Of a DNA stretch of 36,374 nt, positions 9,547 through 20,021 are shown in pieces. Source of the stretch: Caulochytrium protostelioides (taxonomy: Eukaryota > Chytridiomycota > Caulochytriomycetes > Caulochytriales > Caulochytriaceae); contig ML014299.1 of assembly GCA_003615045.1 (NCBI GenBank), positions 1-36,374 on the forward strand, in the 5' to 3' direction. A program made the position numbers and the translations under genes. Each line of letters starts with the position of its first letter. Within the stretch, counting starts at the first letter, position 1. The notes under the pieces are model-generated. The model had not been told where the DNA came from. It ran no database searches and was given only the letters and a program-made list of their open reading frames with translations.

Positions 9547-12500
9547 TTAGCCAAGACCGAAACGGCGGCGTGACCGTGAGCCCGCCGTAATGGCGGACGG
9601 TGTCGACATGGATGGGGACACGCCCTCGGCATCGGACGGATCCGCCGCAATTGACTCGGCGCGGCGCAGGCGCGGACGGCGCAACCCTAAGGTCTCCGCC
9701 GCCGCAACGACCCAGGACCGTTGTCGACTACCCAGTCCAGGCCGCTGGGGAGTCGCCAACGGCAGGGTCGTTAACGGCGCCGCAAGCTTGTCGGCGCCCA
9801 CTGTTGCGGCCTTCGAGACGGGCGCCTGAGGCGCAGGCAGGGTGCGCGGACCGACCCGAGGTCCGCTGAGGCTGCCGCTGGGGCTGCCGCTCACGGAGAT
9901 AGCGGACGGCGATGCAGAAGAGAAGCCGAGGGTCGGGATCCGCATGGACTCGGACGAGCCCATTGACGCGACAGAGGATGCGAGCCAGGGCCGTGGGTGA
10001 GGCACGTCGCCCAGGGTGACCGTGCTGTGATGGCGAAAGTCTTCGTGGACGGCGTCGGCCGAAGTCTGTGCCCATGTCGGCATCGACGCCGACGCCGACG
10101 CCGGCTGGGGCGGATGCTCGTCGACGGGCGACATGGCATGGGTCGAACCGAGGCTCCCGGACTCGAAAGCAGGTCTGCCGCGGTCATCCCATGTGCAGCT
10201 CTGCGAGCGATCGCTCGTCGTGTTGGTCGACCCCAATGAAGTGACGGAGCGGCGTGACCCGTGTGACCGCGTCGACGGCGTTTGGGCAGGAGAAATCATG
10301 GTGGCCGGCGCCGTCGGATTGGCCGGCGTGACGGGCGTCGTCGCCGTGACGGGCGTCTTCGCCGTGGCGTCAGTAGACGCCGTGGGCAGATGGACTTTGC
10401 TTAACGCGGCTGGTGCAGCAGGCACGACGGACGAGGGCGCGGGCACCATCACACGGAGCGGGGACGTCGGGTTGGACGACGGCGGCGTCAGGACGCGCCG
10501 CCCCCGCTCCTCGATTGGAGGCGATGTCAGGTCGGGAGGATACGACGGTTCGCGCGTGAGCACCGTCACGCGTGTTTTATCCGCTGTCTCGGAATGGATG
10601 GGCCGCTGATGATGTACCGGAAACGTCCAGCGTTCCGGCGTCGTTGTCGTCGTCGTCGTCGATGACGGGGATGATGAGGGAGGGAATGCGACCGGTACCG
10701 CATCATGCGTCGATGGGATGGAGAGATCGAACGGGTGGGGTGGCATGCCCTTCGGCCGTCCATGAGCTTCAGCCGAATCCACTTCATAGGGCAACGGCGG
10801 TCGCTGCCAGCCGTCGATCGGTCGCGACGACGTGTCCAGCGGCGCTTGTGTGAGGATCGGATCTTGCGTGACCAAAGGAACGGGGCCCGCCTTCAGATCA
10901 GGATTGGCCGCGACCAACGGCCGGGGCGGAGGCGCGCCAAACAAGGCGTCACGTTCGCGGTCACGATCGTGGTCGCGGTCGTGACCACGGCCACCGTCAC
11001 CTCCACCATCACCGTCGTGGCCGGAAGCGGTGCGAAGGGAACGGCGGCGCACCCCGACTTCGCAGAGACAGTCACTCGGACATTCGCTGTCCGAGCCGCT
11101 GAGCGAGTCGGTACCGCTGTGCGTGCGCGAGGAAGCGGAGCTCATGTGCTCGCCGCCACTGCCCTCCGACGCTTCGGGCGACGTGACTTGCGCGAGCCGA
11201 TGCAACAGCATGCGACGACTGCGTGTCGCACTGGAAACCGTCTGGTCCGCCTCACCGCCGCTCCCCTGGCTCGCGCCCGAGCTGCCCCGGGCGCGGCGGG
11301 CCGGGTTGGCGTCGTCATCTCGATCGTCCGTATCATCAGCCGATGGATAGAACCGGATTGAGCCGGGCGTCGTCCCGACCGTAAGACCGAGTTCACGAAT
11401 CAATTCGGCAAACGAGGCCACGGACGCGCGACCAATGGAGACGGCCGAGACGTTGCGACTGTGGCCATGACGTCCACCGCCGCGGCCCGGGGTCTGGGCA
11501 GGCGTGACGACCGATGACGTCGACAGGTCGTTCGGAGTCAATAGGACAGCGTCTTCGGCGCTGGGAGCGCCGCCGCCGCCGGCAGCGTCAGCGCCAGCAC
11601 CAGCACTCACATGCAGCGGACGCGCCGGTGTGTCGGTAAGTAGCGGCATCACGCCCTGGGCCGATTGATGGCGCGATGGATGGGCCGGCTGCGTATGCGG
11701 TAAATAGGACGACGACGAGACGTCCGAGAGCGGCCGGGACAACGGCATTGGCGTCGGCGGGAACATGAACGCGCGGCCTTCGCGACCGTCTGCATCAGGG
11801 TCGCCGAGGTCGTCGCCGTCGTTCGAGTCGGCGGAACCGCCGAAGCCATGATTGTGGCTCGGACAGCGGCTGTGCGTCGGGGACCGCAGATGGCTGTGCA
11901 CGTCGAGGTCGTCTGGATCGTGCTCGTGGTCCGCATACGCACAACCGCAGGCTTGAACGCCTGCATGGCCGAGGCACGTGTACGCGCCCATCCGGATCGC
12001 TTCGTCGTCGTCGCTCTCGTCGTCGTCGTCGTCGTAACTCGCATAGCGGCTATCGCGCGGATCCATCCCGGGACTGAGGGTGAGTCCGATGCTTATGTTG
12101 CGACGATGGCCGCGGCTGTGGCCAGAGAACGCCTGCTGGGCTGAACCTCCGGACGCCGAGCCCGTGGTCGATCCGGGCGTCGAAGCATAGGGCTGCCCGC
12201 GCGCAGCGATCCCGCCCGCATCGGCCGGCAGCGCCTCACGTCCGTCGCTCGGCCCCATGGCATCTGTCCCAGTGGTGCGCAGATGCAGCGGATGGCCGAC
12301 GCCATGCTGTGCGGCGCGCTGGGCACGCGAGTGACGCGGATGAGACCGCAGCGCATAGTCCGCGCCGCCCAAGATCCACACTTCGCCCAGCGCGTCCGGG
12401 TCCATGTCAAAATCCGTACTCGGCGACGTCGTCGATGCAAGCGGGCTCGGGCTCGCACTGGCGCTGGCACTCGCACTTGCGCTGCCGCTGACGCTCGGGC

Positions 12501-13973
12501 TCACCACGTTCGACGGCGGCAAGCGGGACGCGGTGCTCCGATGCTTTGGGTGAGGATGATGGCCCCTCGGCGCGCTGGGCCGGCGGCCCGCGGCGGCTAG
12601 CGATGCGGTGGTCGCCGCCGCCGGGGTGACCGTCGCAATGGTGGCCGCCGTCGAGGTGGCCGAGGCCGCCGTGAGCGCCCGGGCCAGGTGAGACGGGTCG
12701 AGGGGCGGCCGCGCCTCGGCTAGCGCCGGCGACCAGCGGGATGAGGCCAATGGCGGGTCGCGAGCGCGCGAGGGCGGGGGGTGCTGCGCCACGCCATGTG
12801 CGCGTGTGTGGCCTCGGGGCAAGGCGTGGTGCGATGCATGTGCGCGTGTATGGCCACCGCGTGCCCCATCCGCCGGGGGGACACGAGCTGTGGCCGCAGA
12901 AAAGGAGCCGGCGGGCGTTCCCGCGTCCTCGCGGCCGAAATCGCGCGCGATGATGGTTGGCGGATTGGCACCGACGGCGGGGTTGTGCCGTGTCGATGGG
13001 ACCACCGGCTGCGACTCCATGCTAGAAGCGTCGGATACGTCCATATCGGCCAACGCCTGCGTCAGGTCAAAGTCGCAGTCGAGGGTCGTGTCCTGGGTGC
13101 AGATGCGGGCTCGCGAAGCGCGGCGGTGGCGCGGCGCCGACGCCGACGCCGACGGCGGCAAGGTCTGGTGCTGGGAATCCCCATCCGCACCCCGACCACC
13201 CGCATCGGCATCGGCATCGATCACAGCGGTCGCGGGGCCACCATCGGGATGGCTATCCGGTAAGGGCGGCCACTGGGACGGGGGAGGTGACGGCCGATGG
13301 TCTTGCCCATCCAAACCGGATCCTGCGGTCTCCCCAACGTCTATAGCCGCGGCAAGCGACGGCGTCCCTGACGACAGCGATGCTGATGCTGACGAGGACG
13401 ACGACGACGAAGGCGACGACGACGACGACGACGACCGCGAGGCCGACGATAAGGGCGTCAAGGGTTTTATAGACGCCGTGGCGCCTTTCATCGTGGCCAG
13501 CGGCGCTGTCGCCACCGGTGGCGTATGTCTTTCCTTCGACGGGCAAAGGGAATCTGCCGTTTGCGGAACGACGACTGATGCCGCGCCTTTGCTCCCCGAA
13601 GGCGCCGGCGAGCCACCTGCCTGCTGGCCGATCAACGCCGTCTGAGTTGACTGGCGCAGCGGCGTCTTGTCTTCCTGGCCCCGCTCGGCATCCGAGTCTG
13701 AATCGGGCTCCGAGTCGGCTAAACGCCCAGTGGATCCACGCGATTCCCATGAAGACGACGAGGCGGTGGCCAATGACACCCCTGACCGGTTTGAACGCCT
13801 GTCCGCATCTGCATCCGCATCCACATCCTCATCCGCATCCGCGTGCCTGAGGAGATCCCTCAGAGGGCTCTTGCGCGGAAGGGCCGCGTTTGCATCGATG
13901 AGTGTGCTCGCGTCCGTGCCAGCCGCCCGACGCGCACGATGCGTATGGTGATGATGGTGATGATGGTGTTGTA

Positions 13974-14064
<91 letters not shown>

Positions 14065-14994
14065 GTGGGGACCTTCCCCTGCGTGTCCATCGATGGCTTC
14101 GCGTGGCGTGGGGAAGGCAGCGGGCGGGGGCGGCGTCAAGGTGTACAAGTCGTCATAGCCGATGTAGCGAGCATACGTGTGGAAGGGCCGCGGATCGACG
14201 CTGGTAGCTGGCAGCGCATCAGCTGAAGGAACTCCCGAACGCGGGTGCGGGTCTCGATCGGCGGCAGGATCTTGCGATGGGACACGCGATGCCCGTGCCC
14301 ATCCGGCCTCGGTGGCGTCCGGTGCTTCCGCATCCTCACCATCCTCGGCGGAGTCGCGGTCCTCATAGCTATACGATGTCAGACGCGACATGTCATGAAT
14401 GAGCGGCGCCTCACTGTCATTATCATGGTCGCGGTCATTATGGCAATGGGTGCGATCACTCTCGGCAACGCTGGAAGCGCGATAGCCGCCGTGCCGATCG
14501 GTGGGCATAGCCGGATGAAGCGCGTCGACACCACCTTCATGATGCTGGTGATGCTGGTGATGGTGATGCCGGTGAGAGATGCCATGAAATCGGGATGCAT
14601 CATCATCATCATCATCATTATGCTCGCTGTCATGATCATCGGTGTCACGCATGACCGGATCATAAGCCAGTCCGTAATGTTCTGGAAGGTTCGGCAACTG
14701 GGTCCAGGGTCCCTTGGACCCCGCTGTCCAGTTCGACGGCTTGAGCAAGGGCGGCGCCGATGCTGGTGGCGAGGCCGCGGCGGCGCCAGCGTCATCGCCG
14801 CCGACGAGAGTCTTGGGCATCGCGACATTCGTCATCGACGACGGCATGCCGGACGCCGAGGTGGAGGCGGAGGTAGAGGGTATGATCCACAGCGTGGGGG
14901 CGTCCGACAGACTGCTAGCGCGACGCGAGCGGGGCATGATGCCGCCCATGGGCGGGTGCGACGAGCGCGACGGCGGCTGTCGGTGAGATGTCAT
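9547..14994 (-). CDS. Large disordered polyQ/Ser-rich protein, function unknown
   Basis: This is a 1815-residue open frame from an ATG at 14994, preserved for 5.4 kb, which argues that it is real coding sequence. I recognise no catalytic or structural domain. The N terminus (MTSHRQPPSRSSHPPMGGIM) is followed by LKPSNWTAGSKGPWTQLPNL, the most ordered-looking stretch. Then come His/Asp-rich runs, a pure 30-Gln tract followed by L-Q and eight His (about residues 310-352), a polySer patch (about 520-540), and long Ser/Pro/Thr/Asp-rich segments. Near residue 1200, ASFAELIRELGLTVG looks like a short amphipathic helix. Many R-x-x-S and S/T-P sites suggest phospho-regulation. A cytoplasmic scaffold or regulatory protein is one guess. 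Another is that introns are hidden and parts of the frame are not exon. Confidence 0.65.
13969..14064 (-). repeat. CAG repeat coding 30 Gln
   Basis: On the minus strand this is a nearly pure (CAG)n tract with a few CAA codons near its ends, giving 30 consecutive Gln, then Leu-Gln and a His run. Long, almost uninterrupted CAG tracts are prone to slippage, so length polymorphism between strains is expected. Confidence 0.9.
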
Positions 14995-16071
14995 GACGTA
15001 TCACGGCAGCGCGAAATCTGGTGTGGTCGCAGGGACCGAGACACCGGTGGTGGTGCTGGTGCTGGTGCTGACGGAGGTGGTGGTGGAGATGGTGGTAGCG
15101 ATACGACTCGCCGCGAGGCTAACGACACAAAAACGATGGGAGGCTCGATCGAGGACGAGCGCGGTCGGGCCGTCATTCGGATCAACCAGAGAGGGGGGTC
15201 ATGCGTTGTTAACAGGGTGTACCGTACGAGGCATGTGGTCCCTGTGGTGCACGTGGAAAGTCATCGATGAACGACGTGAAGAGGACCAGCACGGATGGTG
15301 GGCGTCCAGCCGTGGCTATCCAGCAGAAGCGATGGATTTGGTGCGAAGCAGAACGATCGATCACCTGCGGGTATCAATCCGGGGTTGGCCCCAGGTGGAT
15401 CCGCTCCCCCGGTCGGTCCCCGCGCGATCTGGCCGTATCGCCGCCGCGGGGGCCCGATGATGTCGCTTTTCTTGTCGTGATGATCGCCTCGTGTCCACCC
15501 CTGCCTTCCGGGCCTTCCGCCCGCGCTCCCGACGAGCGCCGAACGACCCATTGCCGTCTGCCGCACACGGCGTTCGGCCGGACGCTTCCCCACGCGGTGG
15601 GGGGGGTCGAGCCATGCCGCGGCTTTGAGCCCGAGCGACAGGAAAGGGGGGGGGCCAGCGGCCGCGTGGCTGAGCCAGCACCCAAACAGGGTGGCCGCGA
15701 TGGGGGCGATGGGGGCGATGGCCGCGATGGCCGCGATGGCCGCGATGGCCGCGATGGCCGCGATGGCCGCCATGGCCGCCATGAACCAGCGGAGCATGCG
15801 CGGGGACCCTCCTCCTCCCCCTGACGCAGCCTTCCACGAAGCCTCTCGGGGATCGCGACCGCCGTCATAGCAGAAAAAATTCGTTTTACAAGGGAGCGGG
15901 AAAGCAAGAGAAAAGGACAGAACGGGAGATGAGAATGAAGCCGTATGATGATGGAAAAGGACGCCCCTCTCGCTCCAGTGACCACGCAGCGGCCATCGGC
16001 ATCGGAGGGCGCGGTGCATATCCTGATCAGAATCAGATCGGACGAGATGGGACGAAGTCGCCAGGTGCTGC
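14995..16071. other. Intergenic: upstream of the polyQ gene, 3' flank of eIF3l
   Basis: About 1.1 kb between two minus-strand genes. It contains a GGT/GCTGGT-rich patch at 15045-15095 and the 9-bp minisatellite at 15692-15783. An A-rich segment at 15870-15960, pyrimidine-rich on the minus strand, suits the eIF3l 3' UTR. I find no supportable gene. Confidence 0.5.
15692..15783. repeat. 9-bp minisatellite, unit GGCCGCGAT
   Basis: About ten tandem units of GGCCGCGAT, the first ones reading GGGGGCGAT and the last ones GGCCGCCAT. Because the unit is a multiple of three, both strands stay open across it (Ala-Met-Ala or Ala-Ile-Ala), which creates spurious long frames. No gene is supported around it. 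Confidence 0.85.
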
Positions 16072-18012
16072 TTAGGACGCTGCGACCACGGGGGCGGCGG
16101 CCTCCACAGGCTTGGCAACCGAGGCCGTCAGGGCCGCCGAGGCGGCCGAGTTGGCGGTGGCGTTGGCCGAGGCGCGGCGGGCGGCGGCGCCGCCGACCTG
16201 GAGGGCGCGGGCAGTCTCGCCCATGCGCTCGGTCTGACGCATGAGCCAGAAGGCCGGCGAGCGCGAGGTCTTACTCTCGTGCACGTGAATCATGGCGCCA
16301 TCGACGACAAACTCGAGGTCCATGGAGCTCGCGACTTGGCCCTCGTGGAAGGGCTGCGGCTGGCCGTTGGGCCCCGTCGCGTGGTGGCGGCGCTGGCGCG
16401 TGGCCTGTGTCCAGACCAGCAGCAGGCGACGCACCTCGGCCTCGACTTGCGCCGGCGTGCCTTCCAGGTTAAGGAAGCCCGCGAGCTTCGTCAACGGCAG
16501 CGTCGTGTAGAGCTTGAGGTACGAGCGGACCACGGGCAGGTGAAGCTGCTGCGCCACGCGGGCGAGGAACAGCGCGCGCTGGCGCTGCTGCGGGGTACCC
16601 TGGGTAAGCGCGCGGAGGTGGACCGGCTGCTGCTGCTGCTGCTGGGCAGCGGCGGCAGCGGCCGCAGCGGCCGCGGCGGCAGCGGCCGGCGTGGGGTCCG
16701 CGGCGTCAGCGTCCATCTGCTCCCAGTCGGGGGCGACGGGCTCAACGTACTTGGGCGCCGCGTAGGCGAAGAGCTTCTCGAACGCGGCGAGGACCTCGTC
16801 GGCACCGCCACGCGACAGGGTCGTGGAAGAGGCCGAGTTGATGACCTGGAGCACGTCGGGCATGACCTTCTCGCGAAGGTTCACGACGAGAGCATCCTCG
16901 AGCTTGGTGGGGCAGAGGGCGTTGCAGACGGCGAGCAAGGAGTACATCTTGTCACCGAGTTTCAAGAGCGCGGTAGCGTTGGACGCGGTGCCGGCCGAGG
17001 CGGCGGCGGCGGCCTGACGGGCAAAGACGCCGCGGAGACGGGCAATGTACATGAGGACCGAGGAGAAGGTCTTGATGGCGTCGGCATACCGGCTGAGCAT
17101 CATGTAAGTGAAGCCGAGGTAGTAGAAGGTGGTGATGTGGCAGCCGTTGACGGGGCGGAACAGGGGGTCGTTGAATGAACCACCGAGGTGCTCAAGCGAG
17201 CGGAGGGCCAGGTGGTAGTCACCCGTGATGGCATGGGTGCGGAGCAAGCCAATCAAGCAGAAGTAGCCGAGCACCTGGAAGAGGGGGCGGGAGCCGATGG
17301 GGCCCGCGATCTCAGCGATTTCATCGGCCGAGGCACCGTTCTTCTTGGCGATAAGCTGTTCGTTGATGGCGCTGATGTTGGCGACCGAGTAGAACGCGTT
17401 GAGGACGTTGTGCACGTTCCAGATGTCCGGGCGCTCGCAGAGCTCCGCGATTTCATCCGGGTGCGAGGCCGGCGTGAGCGTCGCGCGGAACTGCGTGAAC
17501 GCCTGGAACTGCCAGATGAACTCGTCCACGATGTCCCAGAGCCACTGACTCGGGAGCTCGAAGTCCGACGGCTTGCTGAAGATGAAGTTGAAGAAGTCTA
17601 CGTAGACCGTGTAAGAGTCGATGTAGTCGCCGAAGGACGGCGTGCCGTTGGCAAACAGGTGGCGGTAGTACAGCTGCTTGTAGAGGATGCAGATCAGCGG
17701 GTCCTCGGTCAGGTCCGGGCCAAAGGCCTCTGCCTCAGGCCACAGCGACTTGGAAAAGTAGGACGCCGTCAGCTTCGGGTACACCTCCTCGTAGACGATT
17801 TCGAGGTCGAGCCACTTGCACTCCGACACGTCACGGGCCAGACGCGCGACGAACGAACGCACGGCATCGGGCAGGAAGGCCTGCTCGGGCTCCTGGTCAT
17901 GCTCCTGGTCGTGGTCGACGGGTGGCTCCTGCTCCGGGTGGGCGGCCGCGGCGGCGGACTCGTTGGCCGCAGGAGCGGCCTTGGCAGCAGCCTCCTGGTC
18001 AAAGGCAGCCAT
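16072..18012 (-). CDS. eIF3l: Translation initiation factor eIF3 subunit L
   Basis: This is a 646-residue protein; the first in-frame ATG is at 18012 (MAAFDQE). It is a PCI-domain subunit of eIF3, the complex that loads mRNA and initiator tRNA on the 40S ribosome, and in other species it pairs with eIF3k. Diagnostic family stretches are YEEVYPKLTASYF, ILYKQLYYRHLFA, SQWLWDIVDEFIWQFQAF (about residue 160), IWNVHNVLNAFYSVANISAI, LGYFCLIGLLRTHAITGDY and TFYYLGFTYMMLSRYADAI. Near the C terminus, VVRSYLKLYTTLPLTKLAGF is the PCI winged-helix entry. Oddities are an Asp/Glu/Ala-rich N-terminal extension (about residues 1-45) and a polyAla-polyGln insert at about 440-462, upstream of the PCI. Saccharomyces lacks this subunit. 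It superficially recalls the proteasome PCI subunit Rpn3, but the motifs fit eIF3l. Confidence 0.93.
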   Translation of the reverse strand: MAAFDQEAAAKAAPAANESAAAAAHPEQEPPVDHDQEHDQEPEQAFLPDAVRSFVARLARDVSECKWLDLEIVYEEVYPKLTASYFSKSLWPEAEAFGPDLTEDPLICILYKQLYYRHLFANGTPSFGDYIDSYTVYVDFFNFIFSKPSDFELPSQWLWDIVDEFIWQFQAFTQFRATLTPASHPDEIAELCERPDIWNVHNVLNAFYSVANISAINEQLIAKKNGASADEIAEIAGPIGSRPLFQVLGYFCLIGLLRTHAITGDYHLALRSLEHLGGSFNDPLFRPVNGCHITTFYYLGFTYMMLSRYADAIKTFSSVLMYIARLRGVFARQAAAAASAGTASNATALLKLGDKMYSLLAVCNALCPTKLEDALVVNLREKVMPDVLQVINSASSTTLSRGGADEVLAAFEKLFAYAAPKYVEPVAPDWEQMDADAADPTPAAAAAAAAAAAAAAQQQQQQPVHLRALTQGTPQQRQRALFLARVAQQLHLPVVRSYLKLYTTLPLTKLAGFLNLEGTPAQVEAEVRRLLLVWTQATRQRRHHATGPNGQPQPFHEGQVASSMDLEFVVDGAMIHVHESKTSRSPAFWLMRQTERMGETARALQVGGAAARRASANATANSAASAALTASVAKPVEAAAPVVAAS

Positions 18013-19366
18013 CCTGAACAACACGCGTCCAGCTACAAGGGGAAACGGGAAGGGGGGAAGCGAGGCGCGGTATTAATTCAAGCGGCAAGCAGGCAGCCAC
18101 GGCAGACGAGTGGGAAGGGATGCGAAGGCGGGCAAGAACAAGGGCAACTCATCAACCAGCCGGAACTCTAACATACCGCCGTCTCGCTATTCCCCTCCAA
18201 ATTCTCGTGAAGGTGCGCTTCTTCAGCCCACTGCCTTCTTGGCGTGGTGAACATTTCAGAGCTTGTCTCCAACCTGTGCCTGTGACATTATGTCAATAGG
18301 AGGCGCGTGCGTCGTCTACCTCGCGGGTCCCGAGCGACCTGGCCCGCTCGTCGCTTGCGGGCCTCGTGCAGCTCACCCAAGGGGGTCTCCCGCATCCCGC
18401 GGCGCGCCGTCGCCGTGAGCGAACGCGACGACGCCCGCGCCGCCGCTGGCGCTCGGGCCCGTGGAACCCGCCGCCCCATCGCCAGACCAGCGACACTCGT
18501 CGGTCTCGGCGCGCACGCCGTCCCGCCCACCTCCGCCCGTCCGCCCATCCGCCATGCGCCTGCCTAGCGCCGGACCCCCCTTCCTGACGCAGCAGCGATG
18601 CGGGTCGCGTCGACGCCTACCGTGGTCCCCGCCACCGCCGCCGTCACCGGGCCGGCCATCCGCTTGGACACCCGAGGTGAGGCGTGCACCCGCGTTGGAG
18701 GCCCGCGATGGCGTCGGGGAAGGGGCGTGCTCAGACGGAGTCTTAGGACTTAGGGGAGGTACACCCGCCTGGGCTCGAGCGAGGCACACCGAGACGAGAA
18801 CGGCGGGGTTTAGCCCAGGGACACGACACAAATGGACGAGACGGCTGCAGTGATTAAGCACGAGTAGAACATTTCCCATCATCAAATTGTGGGGACGGAA
18901 AATGCGCCAGCAGGCAACGACCGACATACGTCGAATGAGCGTGCGAGGCGTGCGAGACGCCGGACCTTTCGCCAATTTCATAGTACGACGTAGCTCGCGG
19001 TGTGAGCCACGCTTATCGCCCATCGGCTCGAGTGGATCTTTGTCGTCCGAAAGAAACGCGTTCAGCAAAGTCATTTTTGGCGACGCGTGTGCTTGTAGAT
19101 CCGATCCGATGGGGACGGGGTAGGACCATCAACTAACACTACATACCACTTCATGTATCGATGGGAAACAGCAGCGTCGTTGAAGATTCGAGATGAGGGG
19201 GCAGTAGCATGGTGCGTCCTTGGGGCCGCATGGGCGACACGGTAGTCAACCCCCTCGTGATGTTTTAATGGGTCGAAAAAACCCCTCCAAACTCCGACGC
19301 CACACGGCCTTCCTCCGGCACTCGTGAAGATAGTGTACCCGTTCAAGTGAGGCATACTCATATCGA
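18013..19366. other. Intergenic upstream of eIF3l
   Basis: About 1.35 kb with the eIF3l promoter region at its left end. A GC-rich middle (18300-18800) gives overlapping open frames on both strands with no recognisable domain. The part from about 18850 to 19366 is more AT-balanced. I see no gene, tRNA or clear repeat. Confidence 0.45.
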
Positions 19367-19470
19367 ATATATTTTTGCGAACATACAGGCTCTCTCTTGA
19401 GGCGACCTATCACGAACACCGAACACCTTCCTTGGTGCCCGCACGGCGGCAGCAGCGCATTCGGTTCATC
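19367..19470 (-). ncRNA. Candidate Fanzor guide-RNA scaffold (3' end of copy C)
   Basis: The minus strand reads GGGCACCAAGGAAGGTG, which can fold as a CACC/GGTG stem at the same place where copies A, B, D and E have GCAC/GTGC. GAGAGAGCCTGTATGTTCGC and AAAAATATATTCG follow. The upstream G-run/C-run hairpin is degraded here. The AAAAATATATT end is shared with the solo tail at 35950-35968 and may mark the element terminus. Inference only. Confidence 0.35.
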
Positions 19471-19920
19471 GTCGGATGAGCTGGCCGACGACGGGCTGCA
19501 GGGGGGCTTACCCGGGGATGCGGCACAGCGCCCCCTATCTGACCCGCATGGCCAGGCAGCGTCAGATGTTCAACGCGGCATTGAGATCGCGGTTCACGAA
19601 CTTGCCGTGGCATCACACCACGGTAAACCTCGGACCATAGTCCCCTGGCGCCGGCGTTGACCGGGTTTCAGGATTGCATTGGTCTGTGGTCCACAGTGGT
19701 CTGAGCATACACCCGGGTCACGCGGACCCGGTTGACTGCCGTCGGCGCGGTCGGGTGGGCGCCCGCACGGGACGTGCCGGGAGAGATCGGCACAGGTGTC
19801 GGGTCTCGGGTTTGCAGCTACGGCAGGACCCGACTCGTCTCGGCATGCACCTGGGTCGTCCGGAACTCGTCGGCCAGGAATGGGCGGAAGCGCGGGACGC
19901 ACGCCTTGTACGCTCGAGCT
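19367..19920 (-). pseudogene. Fanzor/TnpB-like nuclease, diverged fragment (copy C)
   Basis: This second, independent relic of the same nuclease family lies on the minus strand. Near 19870 it reads PRFRPFLADEFRTTQV, and near 19610-19570 GKFVNRDLNAALNI, a textbook Fanzor/TnpB RuvC-III motif including the Asp and the Arg that copy A has lost. Frame changes and stops separate these blocks. RuvC-I and RuvC-II are missing, so the copy is inactive. It is clearly diverged from copy A, hence older or from another subfamily, yet homology continues past the coding part to about 19367. It starts about 100 bp downstream of the AIM32-like gene, on the same strand. In family knowledge these proteins are RNA-guided DNA nucleases carried by transposons. 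Confidence 0.75.
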
Positions 19921-20021
19921 GTTGGGACGGCAATTACGCCCTGGTCTCGGCGGACAAATCAGTCACAAGAGACCGGCCGACGATCCATTCGCTCATCCAA
20001 GATGTATAAATTGCTTAGAAC

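Noticed and set aside
9036-9650. 204-codon minus-strand frame rich in Phe and Ile
   Set aside because: It falls on the T-rich 3' flank of the polyQ gene and overlaps that gene's end in another frame; the hydrophobic look comes from T-rich codons.
16072-18012. Proteasome subunit Rpn3/PSMD3 for the PCI protein
   Set aside because: The WLWDIVDEFIWQFQAF and IWNVHNVLNAF stretches are eIF3l signatures, not Rpn3.
19200-19250. CCTTGGGGCC...GGGCGACAC resembling a tail block
   Set aside because: Only one short block is similar and the order of the other blocks is not kept.
19071-19361. 96-codon minus-strand frame just past the end of Fanzor copy C
   Set aside because: No similarity to the tails of A or B at this position and no known domain; likely chance.
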